DNA of 39,278 bases from an uncultured Caryophanales bacterium (lineage in GTDB: Bacteria > Bacillota_I > Bacilli_A > Acholeplasmatales > Anaeroplasmataceae). The stretch covers positions 1-39,278 of the forward strand of contig CAMOUK010000012.1 in the NCBI GenBank assembly GCA_946626535.1, in the 5' to 3' direction. Position numbers and translations under genes: made by a program. Of this stretch, positions 8,026-15,684 are shown in pieces. How positions within the stretch are numbered: position 1 is the stretch's first letter; each line of letters starts with the position of its first letter. The notes below the pieces were generated by a model. The model made no database searches. It was not told the DNA's origin and worked only from the letters and a program-made list of their open reading frames with translations.

Positions 8026-8870
8026 TAGATTTTTCCTTTAACAATAATTTTAGTTTTTCTTACATCTACCTTATCAGGTTCCATTACTAATTCATCATAG
8101 CCATTACATGAAATAGTGCCAGATGTAGGATTTTTAATACTATCAACCTTTGAATTAATATCAGCATTAACTGTTGAATATTCAAATGCTAAATCAGTAT
8201 TTGTAAGCTTACAATTTTTAAGTGTTAGCTTTTGCATATAACAGAAGCCTTGATGTGATTCAATATCACAATCCTCAAATGTAATATTTTTAGAATTCCA
8301 GCCAATATATTCACCAACAATCTTACAATTGATGACTCTTACATTCTCACAATTCCAAAATGAATCCTTACTATTTAAAATAGAATTCTTTACAACTACA
8401 TTTTTAGCACCATCTAAAATATAGTTACCATCAATCCTCAAATTATCAATTTCAACATTTGTTGAATTCATTAAGAAATAATCGCCTTCAGCCTTTACAT
8501 TCTTTAATGTTACATTATTACAGCTCCAAAGTGTTTCAGCTCCACCTACAAGCTCTGTATCAACAACTGTGATATTTGATGATCTTCTAAACATCTTAGG
8601 GGCATATACCTTACAATTTTCTAAAGTAATTGTATCAGTATACCAAATACAGCTTCTTGACATCTCATCGAAGAAGCAATCCTTCACCTTAATGTTTTTT
8701 CCATACCATAATGGGTACTTCCAAGAAAATGATGAATTCATCACTTCTATATTTGTGCTTTCCTTCAATGGTGATTCACCATTTTTAAATCTACAATCTA
8801 CTACCTTTAAATTCTTAGAATTAAAAAGAGCTCTTTCTCCTTCTAATACTTGTTTTTCTATTAAATTCAT
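8025..8870 (-). CDS. DUF3737 family beta-helix protein
   Basis: 281 residues made of short repeated strands with regularly spaced Asn, Cys and aliphatic residues (patterns such as NITVVD, NVTLKN, NVEIDN, NVVVKN, NVRVIN), the signature of a right-handed parallel beta-helix. The opening IEKQVLEGERALF and the repeat layout match DUF3737 (PF12541). No signal peptide, so probably cytoplasmic. The function is unknown. It overlaps both neighbours by one base (TAATG at each end), so expression is tightly tied to the unknown protein upstream and the MalY-like enzyme downstream. The recurrent pairing of DUF3737 with MalY-type genes is from memory of related genomes and should be checked. Confidence 0.85.
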   Translation of the reverse strand: MNLIEKQVLEGERALFNSKNLKVVDCRFKNGESPLKESTNIEVMNSSFSWKYPLWYGKNIKVKDCFFDEMSRSCIWYTDTITLENCKVYAPKMFRRSSNITVVDTELVGGAETLWSCNNVTLKNVKAEGDYFLMNSTNVEIDNLRIDGNYILDGAKNVVVKNSILNSKDSFWNCENVRVINCKIVGEYIGWNSKNITFEDCDIESHQGFCYMQKLTLKNCKLTNTDLAFEYSTVNADINSKVDSIKNPTSGTISCNGYDELVMEPDKVDVRKTKIIVKGKI

Positions 8871-9961
8871 TACATATCCTCCAAACGATGCTTCTTATCA
8901 AATACGAATTTTTCTTCAATTAATTTACCGAATTTTTCTGATTTAACAATTAAGTTAATAAATCTATCAATAAAATGAACTACCTTTATATATTCAAGCT
9001 CAAGTTCAATTTCAGATATAAGCATATAGCCATTTAAATATGATAGATATTTTGCCTCCCGGTATATTAATTTAAAATATTTTGATTCCGCATTGGATAA
9101 TTCAGCAATTTCAATTAATCCATCCAAATCAACATTTAAGGTTTTCATTATATAATCAACGAAAAACTTAAACTTCATCTCTAAAACCTCAGAATTACCA
9201 TAGGCCTTATCGATGGAAATAGATATAACCATCTTTGATAATAGCTCATAATTTGCTTGAGCTAATATACTAGATTCTACTAATGCATAATTATGATATC
9301 TCTTATTTAATGGATGATTATAAATAAAGCTCTTCTCATAATCTATTGTATTATTAAATCTTGAATCAATATTAGGGTATTTCTTAATGAAAAATGCATA
9401 AAGTAAAGCCAATAATATTCCATCTAAAAAGCCTATTTTTTTCATGAATTCAACGCTTCTAAATACGTCAACAGTAGGCTCGTTTAAAATTTCTAATATA
9501 TATTCATAATAATCATATAATTTAGTGTTTTTAGTAATAATATTTTTAAAATCATAGGTTTCAATTAAAAAAGGTAATTTTTCTATAATTTGATTTTTTA
9601 AGGTATTCTTATCAATATTATTATTAAATTCTTTTTTCTTAAAATGAAATTTAAAATTTAATGATTTATATTTGTTATATATATCCTCTTCTAGTTGATT
9701 ATTATAGGCATTTAATAATTCTAACTCATCAACATTATCAAACATAATAGCCATAACCTCAATTAAGGCCTTATATTCAACAAGCGTAAGTAAAGATATA
9801 TCATTTGAAATTTCCTTTTCTCTAATTACTGATAAGGCTAAAGTTGTAGCCTCATAATAATAATATTCCTTAAATGATATTTTTTCACCATCATCAAATT
9901 TATTTTTAATATTAACATTTATCGTTTTAAATAATAAGAAAAAATCATTAATACTAGCCAT
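8870..9961 (-). CDS. unknown helical protein leading the malY operon
   Basis: 363 residues, not recognised. It is predicted mostly alpha-helical, rich in Lys, Glu, Asn, Ile and Tyr, with one hydrophobic stretch (IGFLDGILLALLYAFFI, about residues 175-191) that could be a membrane helix or a buried core helix. No Cys, no catalytic motif and no signal peptide were seen. It begins with an AGAGG site and ATG behind a strong promoter and ends overlapping the DUF3737 gene by one base. As the first gene of the operon it may serve the same pathway as the C-S lyase and the tocopherol-cyclase-like protein, but nothing in the sequence says how. Confidence 0.65.
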   Translation of the reverse strand: MASINDFFLLFKTINVNIKNKFDDGEKISFKEYYYYEATTLALSVIREKEISNDISLLTLVEYKALIEVMAIMFDNVDELELLNAYNNQLEEDIYNKYKSLNFKFHFKKKEFNNNIDKNTLKNQIIEKLPFLIETYDFKNIITKNTKLYDYYEYILEILNEPTVDVFRSVEFMKKIGFLDGILLALLYAFFIKKYPNIDSRFNNTIDYEKSFIYNHPLNKRYHNYALVESSILAQANYELLSKMVISISIDKAYGNSEVLEMKFKFFVDYIMKTLNVDLDGLIEIAELSNAESKYFKLIYREAKYLSYLNGYMLISEIELELEYIKVVHFIDRFINLIVKSEKFGKLIEEKFVFDKKHRLEDM

Positions 9962-9986
9962 AAATATAACCTCTTATAACATTACT

Positions 9987-10015
9987 ATTATAAAATAATT
10001 GGCATGTTTTTTCAA
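9987..10015 (-). promoter_or_regulatory. promoter of the unknown/DUF3737/malY/tocopherol-cyclase-like operon
   Basis: Minus-strand TTGAAA (10010-10015), 17-base spacer, TATAAT (9987-9992), just upstream of the AGAGG ribosome site of the first gene. Confidence 0.8.
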
Positions 10016-10096
10016 ACAATCGAAAAAAACGAGATAATTAAATATCGCTTTTAAAATAAACTCTTAACTTTTATTAAACCAAAATAAAGACTAAGA

Positions 10097-11983
10097 CTAA
10101 TCTTTATAATGTAGTGCCCTCATCGCATTTAATACTGCAAGTACGCATACTCCAACATCGCCAAATATTGCAAGCCACATTGGTAGTTTGAAGGCTATCG
10201 CGCCAATATTTGATATAGCACATAATGCTAAAATAAGTATTTTTATAAATAATGTAAATATTATATTTTCAATTACTATTTTTCTTGTTTTCTTACTTAT
10301 TTTTATCATATTTGGTATCGCGTTTAAATCATCATTTAAAACAACCACATCAGATGCCTCAACCGCCGCATCAGATCCTATTTGACCCATAGATACACCA
10401 ACATCAGCTAAAGCTAATACTGGGGCATCATTTATACCATCGCCAATAAAAATTACTTTATTTTTTTCTTCTGTCTTAATAATATTATCTACTATTTCGA
10501 CCTTATTATTAGGAAGTAAGCTATAATGATAATTATCGATATTTAGCTTATTACAAGCAAGCTTTACACACTCTTTTGTGTCACCTGATAGGACAACTAC
10601 CTCATTATCCATTTTTTGCAATTCACTAATAGCTAAAGCTGCTTCATCCTTAAGCTCATCTACTAGGATAATAGCTCCTAAAAACTTATTATTTTTAGTT
10701 ATATATAACACTGAACCAACATCATTAACCTCTGGTGCTTCAATATTATTTTTCTCTAAAAGCTTTTTACTACCACATAGATAAGTATCATTATTTAAAA
10801 CACCTTTAATACCATATCCTGGTGTTTCTTCTACTTCCATTTGATAGGCATCACCTGGATATTTATTAATTGCTAAAGCTAAAGGGTGAGTAGATGTCTT
10901 TTCAAGACCTTTTGCTATCCTAATAATCTCATCCTTATTTTCACCAACAATATCATAAACCTCAAATTTTGCCTTAGTTAAGGTTCCAGTTTTATCCATA
11001 ACTACCTTATTTACTAAAGCTAAATCCTCTAAATATGTTCCACCCTTAATAATTATCTTATTTTTAGCTGCCGCACCAATACCTGCAAAATAGGTTAAAG
11101 GTACAGATACAACTAAAGCACATGGACATGAAACAACTAAACATGTTAATGCCGCATAAATATAGCTATTCCAAATGTCCTTACTAAAGCCATTTATAAG
11201 TCCGATAATAACTGGTGGAACTATTGCTAAAAGTAAGGCAAATATTACAACAATAGGTGTATATATCTTAGCAAATTTAGTGATAAATTTTTCTGATTTA
11301 GCCTTTCTCATAGTAGCATTTTCTACCATATCTATAATCTTATAGGCTGTTGAATCAAAATACTGTTTTTCAACTATAAGTCTTAAAGGACTATTTTGGT
11401 TAATTGAACCAGATAAAACTAGATCACCTGTTGATACCTCTACATCCTTTGCCTCACCAGTTAGGGATGCACAATTTATAATACCATCATTTAAAGCTTT
11501 TCCATCAAGAGGAACCATCTGTCCTGGCTTAATGATAATTTCTGAGCCAACTGTAACATCTCTAGAATCAATTTCTGTTCCATCAGCAAGCATTGTCTTA
11601 TCGACATCAAGCTTCATGGTTTCAACTATCGCATTCTTACTCTTTTCAACTGCGATACCTTGGAACAATTCACCAACCTGGAAGAATATCATTACAGCTA
11701 CAGCCTCTAAATATTCAGCTTCACCAAATATTCTTAAAACAAAGGCGCCAATTGTGGCAATTGACATTAAAAAGTATTCATCTAAGAATTCACCTTGAAT
11801 AATATGTCTTATTGCTCCAATTAAAATATCATAACCAGAAATAAGATAAGCTACCACATAAAAGCATAAATAAATAATTTCATTAGTTAATGTATTAGGT
11901 AAACTAAATTGTAATATTATACCTACTATCCATAAGATAGCAGCTATAATAAGTCTAATAATTAATTTTTTATTTGCTTTCAT
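10097..11983 (-). CDS. heavy-metal P1B-type ATPase lacking its metal-binding domain
   Basis: 628 residues; exports a divalent soft metal (Zn2+/Cd2+/Pb2+ class most likely) across the membrane using ATP. Landmarks: two N-terminal hairpins of membrane helices (residues 7-110), the TGEA actuator loop (175-178), the metal-gating SCPCAL (285-290), the phosphorylated DKTGT (D330), STHPLALAI (about 378), GDGINDAP (about 515), and a last membrane helix with FGDVGVC whose Asp is typical of the Zn/Cd (P1B-2) subgroup. The usual N-terminal heavy-metal domain is absent and is encoded by the separate gene five bases upstream, in another frame. No good ribosome site precedes its ATG, so translation is probably coupled to that gene. 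Confidence 0.92.
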   Translation of the reverse strand: MKANKKLIIRLIIAAILWIVGIILQFSLPNTLTNEIIYLCFYVVAYLISGYDILIGAIRHIIQGEFLDEYFLMSIATIGAFVLRIFGEAEYLEAVAVMIFFQVGELFQGIAVEKSKNAIVETMKLDVDKTMLADGTEIDSRDVTVGSEIIIKPGQMVPLDGKALNDGIINCASLTGEAKDVEVSTGDLVLSGSINQNSPLRLIVEKQYFDSTAYKIIDMVENATMRKAKSEKFITKFAKIYTPIVVIFALLLAIVPPVIIGLINGFSKDIWNSYIYAALTCLVVSCPCALVVSVPLTYFAGIGAAAKNKIIIKGGTYLEDLALVNKVVMDKTGTLTKAKFEVYDIVGENKDEIIRIAKGLEKTSTHPLALAINKYPGDAYQMEVEETPGYGIKGVLNNDTYLCGSKKLLEKNNIEAPEVNDVGSVLYITKNNKFLGAIILVDELKDEAALAISELQKMDNEVVVLSGDTKECVKLACNKLNIDNYHYSLLPNNKVEIVDNIIKTEEKNKVIFIGDGINDAPVLALADVGVSMGQIGSDAAVEASDVVVLNDDLNAIPNMIKISKKTRKIVIENIIFTLFIKILILALCAISNIGAIAFKLPMWLAIFGDVGVCVLAVLNAMRALHYKD

Positions 11984-11988
11984 AGATA

Positions 11989-12192
11989 TTATCTATATTC
12001 GAAATCTGGTTCTTCCTTTTTACATAAAGCAATAACTTCTTCGAATAATTCCTCATTTTCTAAATTTAATAGCATCTTTCCTGCAACAAAGCTAATAGTA
12101 GCTTCTACACCTTTAATTTTATTTATCTTCTTTTCTAACTTGGCTGCGCAATTTGCACAATCAATACCTTTAAATCTAATCATCTTCTCCAT
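11989..12192 (-). CDS. stand-alone heavy-metal-associated domain protein
   Basis: 67 residues, one ferredoxin-like HMA domain with the GIDCANCAAKLE metal site (Cys12 and Cys15). It starts after AGGAGG at 6 bases and ends five bases before the P-type ATPase. It is most simply the detached N-terminal domain or metallochaperone of that pump, handing it metal. The two frames differ, so this is a genuine separate gene rather than one stop mutation in a fused gene. The leader carries a strong promoter and an AT-rich palindrome, suggesting metal-dependent control, though no regulator gene is adjacent. Confidence 0.9.
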   Translation of the reverse strand: MEKMIRFKGIDCANCAAKLEKKINKIKGVEATISFVAGKMLLNLENEELFEEVIALCKKEEPDFEYR

Positions 12193-12210
12193 AATTTACC
12201 TCCTATAACG

Positions 12211-12238
12211 ATTAAACGATTGTTTAATTGTTTAATTA
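12211..12238. promoter_or_regulatory. candidate operator of the metal-efflux pair
   Basis: Palindrome ATTAAAC-GATT-GTTTAAT at 12211-12228 followed by another GTTTAAT half-site at 12230-12236, between the -10 box and the ribosome site. It does not match the known CadC, CzrA or CopY boxes. The 15 bases TTAATTGTTTAATTA at 12224-12238 recur exactly upstream of hypB (34690-34704). Confidence 0.5.
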
Positions 12239-12239
12239 T

Positions 12240-12267
12240 ATTATACTCATATTTTTTATAATGTCAA
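12240..12267 (-). promoter_or_regulatory. promoter of the metal-efflux pair
   Basis: Minus-strand perfect TTGACA (12262-12267), 16-base spacer, perfect TATAAT (12240-12245). Confidence 0.85.
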
Positions 12268-12278
12268 TATATATATAA

Positions 12279-12305
12279 AGAAAAAATGCCACATAATGTG
12301 ACATT
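12279..12305 (-). terminator. terminator of the thiI/TrmH operon
   Basis: Stem AATGCCACA (12285-12293) / TGTGACATT (12297-12305) with one G-U pair, a 3-base loop, and six A on the plus strand (T on the transcribed strand) after it. It touches the stop codon. Confidence 0.85.
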
Positions 12306-13006
12306 TATTTTTCTCTTAACTCATACATTATTATTCCACCAGCAACTGATACATTAAGTGATTCAGTATCTTTTATTGGAATATATATATTTTTATTAAT
12401 TTTAGATGCTACCTCACTAGATATTCCATTACCCTCATTACCTAATATAATAGCCATTTTTTCTTCTTTTTTAACATCATCAAGGCTTATACCATTTACT
12501 ACATTAGTACCATAAACCTTATAATCCTTTAATTCATCTAAATAGCTAACTAAATTTTCATATCTAAAATTTAATTTAAATATAGCTCCTTGAGAAGCTC
12601 TAATAACCTTAGAATTATAAATATCTACAGAACCTATATTTAATATTATAGTTTTAAAGCCAAAGGCATTAGCGCTACGCATTAAAGCACCTAAGTTACC
12701 TGGATCTTGAACCTTATCTAATATTAATATCTTATTAGTTAATTCTTTTTTATCAAGCATCTTACAGATAGCAATCTCACTAACTAAGGTATCAGTATCA
12801 GCTATCTTTTTCATCAAATTATCACTAATTTGAATATAGCCTTCCTTATCATAAATTGAATAAGCCTCAACTATTAAATTTAGCTTTCTAGCTTCTTCAA
12901 CTAAATGTGGTCCTTCAACAATAAAAAGCTTTTCTTGTTTTCTATATTTAGATTGTTTTAATTTAATTAAGAATTTAATCTTTTCATTATCCTGTGATGT
13001 AATCAT
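12305..13006 (-). CDS. TrmH/SpoU-family RNA 2'-O-methyltransferase
   Basis: 233 residues. An N-terminal RNA-binding segment (about 1-85, with FIVEGPHLVEEA) is followed by a SPOUT methyltransferase domain carrying the three family motifs: QDPGNLGALMRSANAFG (about 100), ILGNEGNGIS (about 187) and IPIKDTESLNVSVAGGI (about 211-227), which form the trefoil-knot S-adenosylmethionine site. It probably methylates a ribose in 23S rRNA or tRNA; the exact nucleotide cannot be read from sequence. Its ATG overlaps the thiI stop by one base (TAATG), so it is translationally coupled to another RNA-modification gene. Confidence 0.9.
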   Translation of the reverse strand: MITSQDNEKIKFLIKLKQSKYRKQEKLFIVEGPHLVEEARKLNLIVEAYSIYDKEGYIQISDNLMKKIADTDTLVSEIAICKMLDKKELTNKILILDKVQDPGNLGALMRSANAFGFKTIILNIGSVDIYNSKVIRASQGAIFKLNFRYENLVSYLDELKDYKVYGTNVVNGISLDDVKKEEKMAIILGNEGNGISSEVASKINKNIYIPIKDTESLNVSVAGGIIMYELREK

Positions 13007-14250
13007 TATCTTTTACCATTTAGTTCATCAATAACTTCTCTAACCTCAAAACCTAAAGATGCAAAATCAATATCTGAATTCATATCTATAGTAATACTTC
13101 TAACGTTATTTACTGCATCCTCAACCATAGGTGCCCAATCAAAATTATTTTCAAATTTAATTGCCTTATCAATTTTTGGTGAAATAGCAGGAGCCTTTGG
13201 TACATATACTGTACAGCAATCCTCAAATGGCTTAATAGAAATATCATAACAATCAATTAATCTTGATAATCTAATAATATCAACCTTATCATATGTACAT
13301 AAAGGTCTAATAATTGGATAATTTGTTACTGAATTAATTGTATTAATTGAGCCTAGAGTTTGAGATGCAACCTGACCAACTGATTCACCATTTACAATAC
13401 ATAAGCAATTATTTCTTTTAGCAACCTCTGTAGCTATTCTATACATCATTCTTCTCATAATTGTAATATTATAGCTTTCAGGTACAAATTCAAGTAAAGC
13501 CTGATGAATTTCTTTAAATGGTACAAAGTGAATATTAATCTTATTATCCTTTGAGTATCTAGCAAGCTTCTTAACTAAATCAACAGTCTTTTGGGCTGAT
13601 TCAATTGAAGTAAGTGGAGTAGATTCAAAATGGATACATTCAATTTCAACGCCCTGCTTCATAGCTAAATAGCCCGCAACAGGTGAATCAATTCCACCTG
13701 ATAACATTAATAATCCCTTACCTGCAATACCTACTGGGAAGCCTCCCATAGCTCTAATTTCAGAATTAAATAGATAGCATCCATCTTCTCTTAATTCAAT
13801 ATTTAACTTAACCTTTGGACTGTGAACATCTACTTTTAATAGCTCATCATTAGATAATACATATCCTGAAATCATCTTAGTTAATTCTCTTGAATCATAT
13901 GGATAGTTTTTATCGCATCTTTTTACATTAAGTTTAAATGTAGTTTCTTCTTTAACAACATCCTTCATAAGCTCTAGAGCTGTCTTTTTAATATCATCTA
14001 GGTCAGTTGATGATTTAACAACAAGTGAATAAGATGATATACCAGAAACTAAATTTAGTCTTTCTATTACCTTATTTACATCCTCGTCTAATAGATGAAT
14101 GAATATTCTATCAAACTTATTTTCAATTTTAATATTCAAGCCTTCCATCTTTAAGGTCATTAATCTATATAATGCCTTTCTAAACATAGCTTGATTTTTT
14201 CCTTTAAGTGTTAGATCTCCAAATCTAACTAATATCTGGTTGTATAACAT
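13006..14250 (-). CDS. thiI: tRNA 4-thiouridine synthase ThiI
   Basis: 414 residues, the rhodanese-less form usual in Firmicutes. Order: N-terminal ferredoxin-like domain (starting ILVRFGDLTLKGKN), THUMP domain (about 60-165), then a PP-loop ATPase domain with LSGGIDSPVAGY (about residue 183) that adenylates U8 of tRNA before sulfur transfer. NGESVGQVASQT and PFEDCCTVYVPKAP further on are well-conserved ThiI segments, the latter with Cys residues that can take part in persulfide transfer. The cysteine desulfurase that often precedes thiI is not in this window. GGAGG is 8 bases from the ATG. Expressed from a minus-strand -10 TATAAT at 14282-14287 with a weak -35. Confidence 0.95.
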   Translation of the reverse strand: MLYNQILVRFGDLTLKGKNQAMFRKALYRLMTLKMEGLNIKIENKFDRIFIHLLDEDVNKVIERLNLVSGISSYSLVVKSSTDLDDIKKTALELMKDVVKEETTFKLNVKRCDKNYPYDSRELTKMISGYVLSNDELLKVDVHSPKVKLNIELREDGCYLFNSEIRAMGGFPVGIAGKGLLMLSGGIDSPVAGYLAMKQGVEIECIHFESTPLTSIESAQKTVDLVKKLARYSKDNKINIHFVPFKEIHQALLEFVPESYNITIMRRMMYRIATEVAKRNNCLCIVNGESVGQVASQTLGSINTINSVTNYPIIRPLCTYDKVDIIRLSRLIDCYDISIKPFEDCCTVYVPKAPAISPKIDKAIKFENNFDWAPMVEDAVNNVRSITIDMNSDIDFASLGFEVREVIDELNGKR

Positions 14251-14310
14251 AATTTAATCCTCCGATTCTTATACGCCCAAAATTATAACATAATAAATTA
14301 AAAAATTAAA

Positions 14311-14340
14311 TTGTTAAAATAATAATGAATATATTATAAT
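14311..14340 (+). promoter_or_regulatory. promoter of the fRMsr gene
   Basis: Plus-strand TTGTTA (14311-14316), 18-base spacer, TATAAT (14335-14340); the ATG follows at 14360. It is divergent from the thiI promoter. Confidence 0.55.
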
Positions 14341-14359
14341 AGCAATGGAGGAAAATGAC

Positions 14360-14821
14360 ATGACAAATTACAATGAATTAATTACCATTTTACCAAGTTT
14401 AATAGAAGGTCATGAAAATGTTACTATTTTAGCAAATTCTTCTGCCCTACTAAATGAATATTTAGAGGATATTAATTGGGTAGGATTCTATATTATAAAT
14501 AACAATGAATTAATTTTAGGACCATTCCAGGGTAAGGTAGCTTGTAGTCCAATAAAATTTGGAAAAGGTGTTTGTGGAACATGTATATCAGAACAAAAGA
14601 CTATAGTTGTTGATGATGTTCATAAATTTAAAGGTCACATCGCCTGTGATTCAGCATCTAATTCAGAAATATGTATTCCAATTTATAATGATAAAAAGCT
14701 ATATGGCCTACTTGATATAGATTCACCTATCTTTAATAGATTTAGCAATTTAGATAAGGATAAATTAGAACAAATCTCTTCTATTATAAGTAAAAAGCTT
14801 AAAAAGGAAGCATTAATATAA
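14360..14821 (+). CDS. msrC: free methionine-(R)-sulfoxide reductase
   Basis: 153 residues, a single GAF domain that reduces free methionine-R-sulfoxide. Family motifs: INWVGFY (38-44), LGPFQGKVAC (53-62), GKGVCG (69-74), DDVH (85-88) and GHIACDSASNSEI (92-104). Cys62, Cys72 and Cys96 have spacings of 10 and 24, the same as Cys84, Cys94 and Cys118 of the E. coli enzyme, so the catalytic and resolving cysteines are all present. A longer frame starts at 14345, but that ATG is part of the GGAGG site that serves the ATG at 14360 (8 bases). It reads divergently from thiI and sits just before the rpsD promoter. Confidence 0.93.
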   Translation: MTNYNELITILPSLIEGHENVTILANSSALLNEYLEDINWVGFYIINNNELILGPFQGKVACSPIKFGKGVCGTCISEQKTIVVDDVHKFKGHIACDSASNSEICIPIYNDKKLYGLLDIDSPIFNRFSNLDKDKLEQISSIISKKLKKEALI

Positions 14822-14839
14822 ATATTAATAAGAAATTAT

Positions 14840-14868
14840 TTGACAACCAATAAGCACTTTGTTATAAT
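14840..14868 (+). promoter_or_regulatory. rpsD promoter
   Basis: Perfect TTGACA (14840-14845), 17-base spacer and perfect TATAAT (14863-14868). The start of transcription should be near 14875, leaving a leader of about 165 bases before the rpsD ATG. Confidence 0.9.
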
Positions 14869-14874
14869 ACTTGA

Positions 14875-15041
14875 GCGTGGGTAAAAAGCAGCAGTTTATA
14901 TAGTTTAGAAATTATCTTAAGACATTATAGTTTAATTAGTAACCTTCGCTGCTTTTAGGTGAACATTTAGCTTAAGATAACTAAATAATTATAAGCCAAG
15001 ATATTTTACTCCCAAAATTTAAATATAAGGAGGACAATAAA
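14875..15041 (+). ncRNA. structured rpsD leader, probable S4 autoregulatory RNA
   Basis: Three pairs of complementary segments are visible: a, GGGTAAAA (14879-14886) with TTTTACTCC (15004-15012, one bulge), closing the leader; b, AAAAGCAGC (14884-14892) with GCTGCTTTT (14948-14956); c, TTATCTTAAG (14912-14921) with CTTAAGATAA (14971-14980). Segment c starts inside the b loop and its partner lies outside, so b and c together form a pseudoknot topology. Ribosomal protein S4 represses its own mRNA in many bacteria by binding pseudoknotted leaders, so feedback control of rpsD is the likely function. Covariation was not tested. Confidence 0.7.
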
Positions 15042-15641
15042 ATGTCAAGATTCACAGGTTCAAGCTGGAAGGTATCTCGTCGTTTAGGTTACTCAATCAG
15101 TGAAACAGGAAAAGAATTACAAAAGAGAAAGACTGCTCCTGGTCAACATGGTGCTAAGAGAACTAAACTTAAAGAATATGGTCTTCAGTTACAAGAAAAG
15201 CAAAAGGTTAGATACACTTACGGAATGAGCGAAAGACAATTCGTAAAGGTATTTAATGAAGCAAGCAAAATGCCAGGTATGACTGGTGTTAACTTCCTTA
15301 AGTTATTAGAATGCCGTTTAGACAATCTAGTATACAGATTAGGATTTGCTGCAACAAGAGCTCAAGCTCGTCAATTAGTAAATCATGGTCATATTACAGT
15401 TGATGGCAAGAAGGTAGATATTCCTTCATACAGAGTTTCTGTTGGTCAAGTTATTTCAGTAAAAGAGTCTTCAAAGAACTTAGTTGTTGTTAAAGCAGCA
15501 TTAGAGGCTAAGCTAGCAAGAGCTGAATATTTATCATTTGATGCTGATAAATTAGCTGGTAGCTTAATTAGAATTCCTGAAAGAAATGAATTCTTACCTG
15601 AAATTAACGAACAATTAATCGTTGAATTCTATAATAGATAA
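15042..15641 (+). CDS. rpsD: 30S ribosomal protein S4
   Basis: 199 residues, the usual length. It starts [16 protein letters not shown] and carries the S4 N-terminal domain and the S4 RNA-binding domain (about residues 90-150, with [12 protein letters not shown] and [10 protein letters not shown]). It is a primary 16S rRNA binder that nucleates assembly of the 30S body. The zinc-binding Cys cluster found in some S4 proteins is absent. AAGGAGG is 8 bases from the ATG. It stands alone between its structured leader and a bidirectional terminator, as usual for rpsD in Bacillota. Confidence 0.98.
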   Translation: MSRFTGSSWKVSRRLGYSISETGKELQKRKTAPGQHGAKRTKLKEYGLQLQEKQKVRYTYGMSERQFVKVFNEASKMPGMTGVNFLKLLECRLDNLVYRLGFAATRAQARQLVNHGHITVDGKKVDIPSYRVSVGQVISVKESSKNLVVVKAALEAKLARAEYLSFDADKLAGSLIRIPERNEFLPEINEQLIVEFYNR

Positions 15642-15651
15642 TAATAATAAT

Positions 15652-15684
15652 AAAAAAGAACGTTTATCACAAACGTTCTTTTTT
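15652..15684. terminator. bidirectional terminator between rpsD and the histidine kinase gene
   Basis: Twelve-base stem AAAAGAACGTTT (15654-15665) / AAACGTTCTTTT (15671-15682) with a 5-base loop. A-rich on the left and T-rich on the right, so it can stop transcription from both convergent genes. Confidence 0.92.

Noticed and set aside
10021..10050. Possible terminator after the P-type ATPase gene
   Set aside because: The visible stem is short with a two-base bulge, so the pairing is too weak to report although a T run follows.
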